A DNA stretch of 8,325 nucleotides, taken from JAKAXG01 sp035702985. Its GTDB lineage: Bacteria > Actinomycetota > Acidimicrobiia > Acidimicrobiales > Palsa-688. The stretch is taken from the NCBI GenBank assembly GCA_035702985.1, contig DASSZD010000051.1, forward strand, positions 1 to 8,325. Reading direction: 5' to 3'. Position 1 is the stretch's first letter; each line of letters opens with the position of its first letter. The translations under genes and the position numbers were made by a program. This document shows, piece by piece, positions 5,981 through 8,325 of the stretch. The notes beneath the pieces were generated by a model that made no database searches, was not told where the DNA came from, and saw only the letters and a list, made by a program, of their open reading frames with translations.

Positions 5981-7387
5981 CTAACGAGAGCCGACGCATT
6001 TGGTGTACATGTCCAGGAGGCGGCCGGCGGGGTCGTAACGCTCCTTCAGCCGGCGGTACACCGGGCCGTTGTAGAGGTGCCAGAACCGCTGCTCGTCGTA
6101 GAAGGCCGTCGAGTACAGCGATTTGCGCCCCCCGAGGCGGTCCACCTCGTCCTCCACCCAGCGGTTGTGGCGGTCGGGGTCCATGCCGGGGGCCAGCTCC
6201 ACGCTGGACCAGAACCCCACGTTGACGTACAGCTCGGCCGGATCGAGCCGGTACAGGTCCCAGGCCGCCGACGGGTCCCGCTGGCGCAGCGGGCACAGCC
6301 AGAACGGCGAGATGGGCACCTCCCGCTGGAACCCGGCCAGGAATTCCTCCAGGCGGCCCAGCGGCAGCTCCACGTCCTGGATGACGTTCTCCCGGGCCGG
6401 CTTGCCGAGCATGGAGTCCAGCCGGGACTTCCAGTGGTGGCGCGCCTCGAAGGCCATGATCTTCCAGTACACGTCGCTGCGCAGCAGCCGGGGTCCGGCC
6501 AGCCGGCGCACCCACCCCTTCTGGGCGTAGAACGCCCGGGAGCACCAGAACCAGTCGGTGTCCCACCGCCACAGGTAGTCCCGCACCCCCAGCCAGTCCT
6601 CCTGCCTGGACTGGATGGAGCGGTAGTAGATGTCGGTCCAGGTGTAGTCGCTCACCGCCGGCGCCGAGTCCGCCCACCCGCCCAGGGTCAGGTAGCACTC
6701 GGTCGGTGAGAACACCGTCCCGTCCACGAAGTCCACCCGCTCCCCCCCGAAGGTGCGGGTGTCGCAGATTCCGGGCAGGGCCTCGATGAGCGCCGCCGTG
6801 CTGTCGAAACGCAGGTGGCGGAGGTGCACGTAGGGCCGGACGTCCTCGAGCTCTATACGGGCCCGCAGCACGTACCCCAGGCTGCCGTAGGAGTTGGGGA
6901 ATCCGTGGAACAGGTCCCGGTGCTCCCCCTCCGGCCGGGCCGTCACGATCTCCCCCGCCCCGGTGAGGATGTCCATCTCGATCACCGATTCGTGGGGCAT
7001 CCCGTTGCGGAACGACGAGCTCTCGATGCCGAGCCCGGTGACCGCCCCGCCGATGGTGATGGTCTTGAGCTCCGGCACCACCAGCGGCATCAGCCCGTAG
7101 GGCAGCAGGGCGTCGACCAGGTGCTCGTAGGTGGTCATCCCCTGCACGTCGGCCCACCGGTTGCGGGCGTCGATCTCGATCACCCCGTCGAAGCCGGATA
7201 CGTCCAGGCGGGGTCCGGCCGCGGCCGAACGGGTCCGGAACAGGTTCGAGGTCTTCTTGGCCAGCCGGACCGGCGTATCGGCAGGAATGGACCGGTAGGA
7301 GGCCAGGAGCTGGTCGACCCTGCGCCGGTAGGCGTCCCAGGCCGGACCGGCCGCGGAGGTCGAGGGTTCCTGATCGGCCAGCGCCAT
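5981..7387 (-). CDS. tmsA: FAD-linked oxidoreductase, TmsA/Rv0449c-like (10-methylene acyl reductase)
   Basis: A 468-residue flavoprotein of the PCMH-type FAD-binding oxidase fold, related to the DIMINUTO/DHCR24 sterol-reductase group. The N-terminal FAD domain runs from about 40 to 185: a conserved beta strand with VQGMTTYEHLVDAL (81-94), VVPELKTITIGGAVTGLGIE (103-122) with the glycine turn that holds the FAD diphosphate, ESSSFRNGMPHE (122-133), and NSYGSLGYVLRARIEL (165-180). The C-terminal half is the substrate cap, rich in Trp and Tyr, closing with LKERYDPAGRLLDMYTKCV (447-465). Paired with a TmsB-like methyltransferase, it is expected to reduce 10-methylene stearoyl chains to 10-methylstearoyl (tuberculostearoyl) chains with NADPH and FAD. 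The start is ATG 7387, 6 nt after a TAACTT -10 box. A generic FAD oxidoreductase is the alternative; the pairing argues against it. Confidence 0.87.
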   Translation of the reverse strand: MALADQEPSTSAAGPAWDAYRRRVDQLLASYRSIPADTPVRLAKKTSNLFRTRSAAAGPRLDVSGFDGVIEIDARNRWADVQGMTTYEHLVDALLPYGLMPLVVPELKTITIGGAVTGLGIESSSFRNGMPHESVIEMDILTGAGEIVTARPEGEHRDLFHGFPNSYGSLGYVLRARIELEDVRPYVHLRHLRFDSTAALIEALPGICDTRTFGGERVDFVDGTVFSPTECYLTLGGWADSAPAVSDYTWTDIYYRSIQSRQEDWLGVRDYLWRWDTDWFWCSRAFYAQKGWVRRLAGPRLLRSDVYWKIMAFEARHHWKSRLDSMLGKPARENVIQDVELPLGRLEEFLAGFQREVPISPFWLCPLRQRDPSAAWDLYRLDPAELYVNVGFWSSVELAPGMDPDRHNRWVEDEVDRLGGRKSLYSTAFYDEQRFWHLYNGPVYRRLKERYDPAGRLLDMYTKCVGSR

Positions 7388-7393
7388 CCCCCG

Positions 7394-7399
7394 AAGTTA
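7394..7399 (-). promoter_or_regulatory. Candidate -10 box of the reductase-methyltransferase operon (leaderless)
   Basis: Minus-strand TAACTT (7399-7394) matches TANNNT. CGGGGG (6 nt) separates it from ATG 7387, so the transcript would start at or next to the initiation codon. No -35 consensus was found. It stands back to back with the transporter promoter, the two hexamers being only 35 bp apart. Confidence 0.5.
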
Positions 7400-7434
7400 C
7401 CCGCTGGGCCGCCCGCAGCCGGCGGGACGGGGAG

Positions 7435-7440
7435 TAGTTT
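7435..7440 (+). promoter_or_regulatory. Candidate -10 box of the CDF transporter gene (leaderless)
   Basis: TAGTTT matches TANNNT and lies 7 nt (TGGCCCC) before GTG 7448, predicting a leaderless transcript. The nearest purine-rich run, GGGGAG (7429-7434), is too far from the GTG (13 nt) to be a normal ribosome site, which favours the leaderless reading and supports this start. Confidence 0.5.
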
Positions 7441-7447
7441 TGGCCCC

Positions 7448-8325
7448 GTGGCCCTCCCGTCGCGCCGCCGCGAGCACCCCACCCGTGGCCCCGACCGGGC
7501 CGGCGGCCATGACCACGGTGGGGCCGGCCCCGACCAGGGCGATGCCGGCCACCCCCACGACGGGGCCGGCCACGACCACCACCACCACGACCATCCCGGC
7601 GGCGTCCGGGGGGTCCTGCAGTCGGTGTTGTCCCCCCACAGCCACGACACCAGCGACTCGATCGCCGACGCCCTCACCGCCACCAGCGAGGGGGTGCGGG
7701 CGCTGGAGATCTCCCTGGCCATCCTGGGCCTGACGGCGGCCGTGGAGCTGGCGGTGGTCCTGCTCAGCGGGTCGGTGGCGCTGCTCTCCGACACCATCCA
7801 CAACTTCGCCGACGCCCTGACCGCGGTGCCACTCGGGGTGGCGTTCTGGATGGGTCGCCGCCCGGCGACCGACCGCTACAACTACGGCTTCGGCCGGGCC
7901 GAGGACCTGGCCGGGATCTTCATAGTGGCGGTGATGACGGCGTCGTCGGTGGTGGCCGCCTGGGAGGCCGTCGTCCGCCTGGCCCATCCCCGGTCGCTCA
8001 CCGCCGTCGGCTGGGTGGCCGCCGCCGGGGTGGTCGGTTTTCTGGGCAACGAGACGGTGGCGGTGTACCGGATCCGGGTCGGGCGGCGGATCGGCTCGGC
8101 GGCGCTGGTGGCCGACGGCATGCACGCCCGCACCGACGGGCTGACCTCGCTGGCGGTCGTGGCCGGCGCGGCCGGTGTGGCCGCCGGCTGGAAAGAGGCG
8201 GACCCGGTGGTGGGTCTGCTGATCACGGTGGCCATCCTGCTGGTGCTCAGGAACGCCGCCCGCGACATCTACCGCCGGCTCATGGACAGCGTCGACCCCG
8301 ATCTGGTGGCCCTGGCCCACCGGGT
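7448..8325 (+). CDS. Cation diffusion facilitator (Zn/Co/Cd efflux type), His-rich N-terminus, 3' truncated
   Basis: An open frame of 292 codons runs off the right edge. It encodes a membrane antiporter that exports divalent metal, probably zinc, against protons. Residues 9-67 are soluble and hold 13 histidines, including GHDHHHHDH (41-49) and PHSHD (63-67), a likely metal-binding tail. Transmembrane helix 1 is about 86-106. Helix 2 carries SDTIHNFAD with His118 and Asp122, and helix 5 carries ADGMHARTD with His226 and Asp230. These paired HxxxD motifs are the transport site of zinc-type CDF proteins. YNYGFGRAEDLAG (144-156) is the conserved stretch before helix 3. Most of the cytoplasmic C-terminal domain lies beyond the window. 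The GTG 7448 start was chosen from the -10 spacing; the first in-frame ATG falls after helix 2 and is excluded. It is divergent from the FAD reductase operon. Confidence 0.9.
   Translation, partial: MALPSRRREHPTRGPDRAGGHDHGGAGPDQGDAGHPHDGAGHDHHHHDHPGGVRGVLQSVLSPHSHDTSDSIADALTATSEGVRALEISLAILGLTAAVELAVVLLSGSVALLSDTIHNFADALTAVPLGVAFWMGRRPATDRYNYGFGRAEDLAGIFIVAVMTASSVVAAWEAVVRLAHPRSLTAVGWVAAAGVVGFLGNETVAVYRIRVGRRIGSAALVADGMHARTDGLTSLAVVAGAAGVAAGWKEADPVVGLLITVAILLVLRNAARDIYRRLMDSVDPDLVALAHR

Noticed and set aside
7440..7733. Plus-strand frame starting at TTG 7440 with a Thr-rich stretch, resembling a linker protein
   Set aside because: It is the out-of-frame reading of the His-rich tail and first helix of the CDF gene; it gives no helix and no conserved motif.
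7397..8320. Minus-strand frame of 307 codons opposite the CDF transporter
   Set aside because: His/Gly/Arg-rich shadow composition; the plus strand in the same region carries both HxxxD transport motifs and membrane helices of a CDF protein.
1..8325. CRISPR arrays, tRNA/rRNA genes, insertion sequences, phage genes
   Set aside because: No spaced identical repeats, cloverleaf, transposase or integrase-like protein, or terminal inverted repeats were seen on either strand.

Overview
The window is very GC-rich DNA with tightly packed genes and frequent GTG/TTG starts. Several start codons lie only 6-9 nt behind a TANNNT -10 hexamer, the arrangement of leaderless transcripts. Together with the gene families, this points to a high-GC actinobacterium. 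An Acidimicrobiia-like or other environmental lineage is my guess; no 16S or marker gene is present to prove it.

Layout. (1) 2-178, plus strand: the C-terminal tail of a crotonase-fold (enoyl-CoA hydratase/isomerase) protein, cut by the left edge. (2) 178-226: a short convergent gap with an imperfect 16-nt direct repeat and a hairpin, probably a terminator. (3) 223-2819, minus strand: a compact operon, in order of transcription an acyl-CoA ligase of the bile-acid-CoA-ligase-like class, a short AlkA-type 3-methyladenine DNA glycosylase and a flavodoxin-fold protein. The first junction is a TGATG overlap and the second a 3-nt gap. (4) 2861-3571, minus: a secreted or membrane-anchored protein of unknown function with a Pro/Thr/Ala linker and a two-cysteine domain. 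(5) 3572-3710: a divergent control region with a perfect 12-bp palindrome, a plausible -10 and a strong 9-bp leader hairpin. (6) 3711-4679, plus: an acyl-CoA delta-9 desaturase. (7) 4687-7387, minus, convergent with the desaturase: an FAD-linked reductase and a cyclopropane-synthase-family methyltransferase in one operon. (8) 7388-7447: a 60-bp divergent promoter region. (9) 7448-8325, plus: a cation diffusion facilitator with a histidine-rich N-terminus, cut by the right edge.

How the genes work together. The clearest theme is membrane lipid modification. The methyltransferase plus FAD reductase pair resembles TmsB/TmsA (BfaB/BfaA; Rv0447c/Rv0449c in Mycobacterium tuberculosis), which turn oleoyl chains into 10-methylstearoyl (tuberculostearoyl) chains through a 10-methylene intermediate. 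The adjacent desaturase could make the oleoyl substrate, so 3711-7387 reads as a complete stearate to oleate to 10-methylstearate module. The third gene often found in actinobacterial tms operons (tmsC) is not in the window. The acyl-CoA ligase and crotonase tail fit general acyl-CoA metabolism. The glycosylase, flavodoxin-like protein and metal transporter have no obvious link to the lipids.
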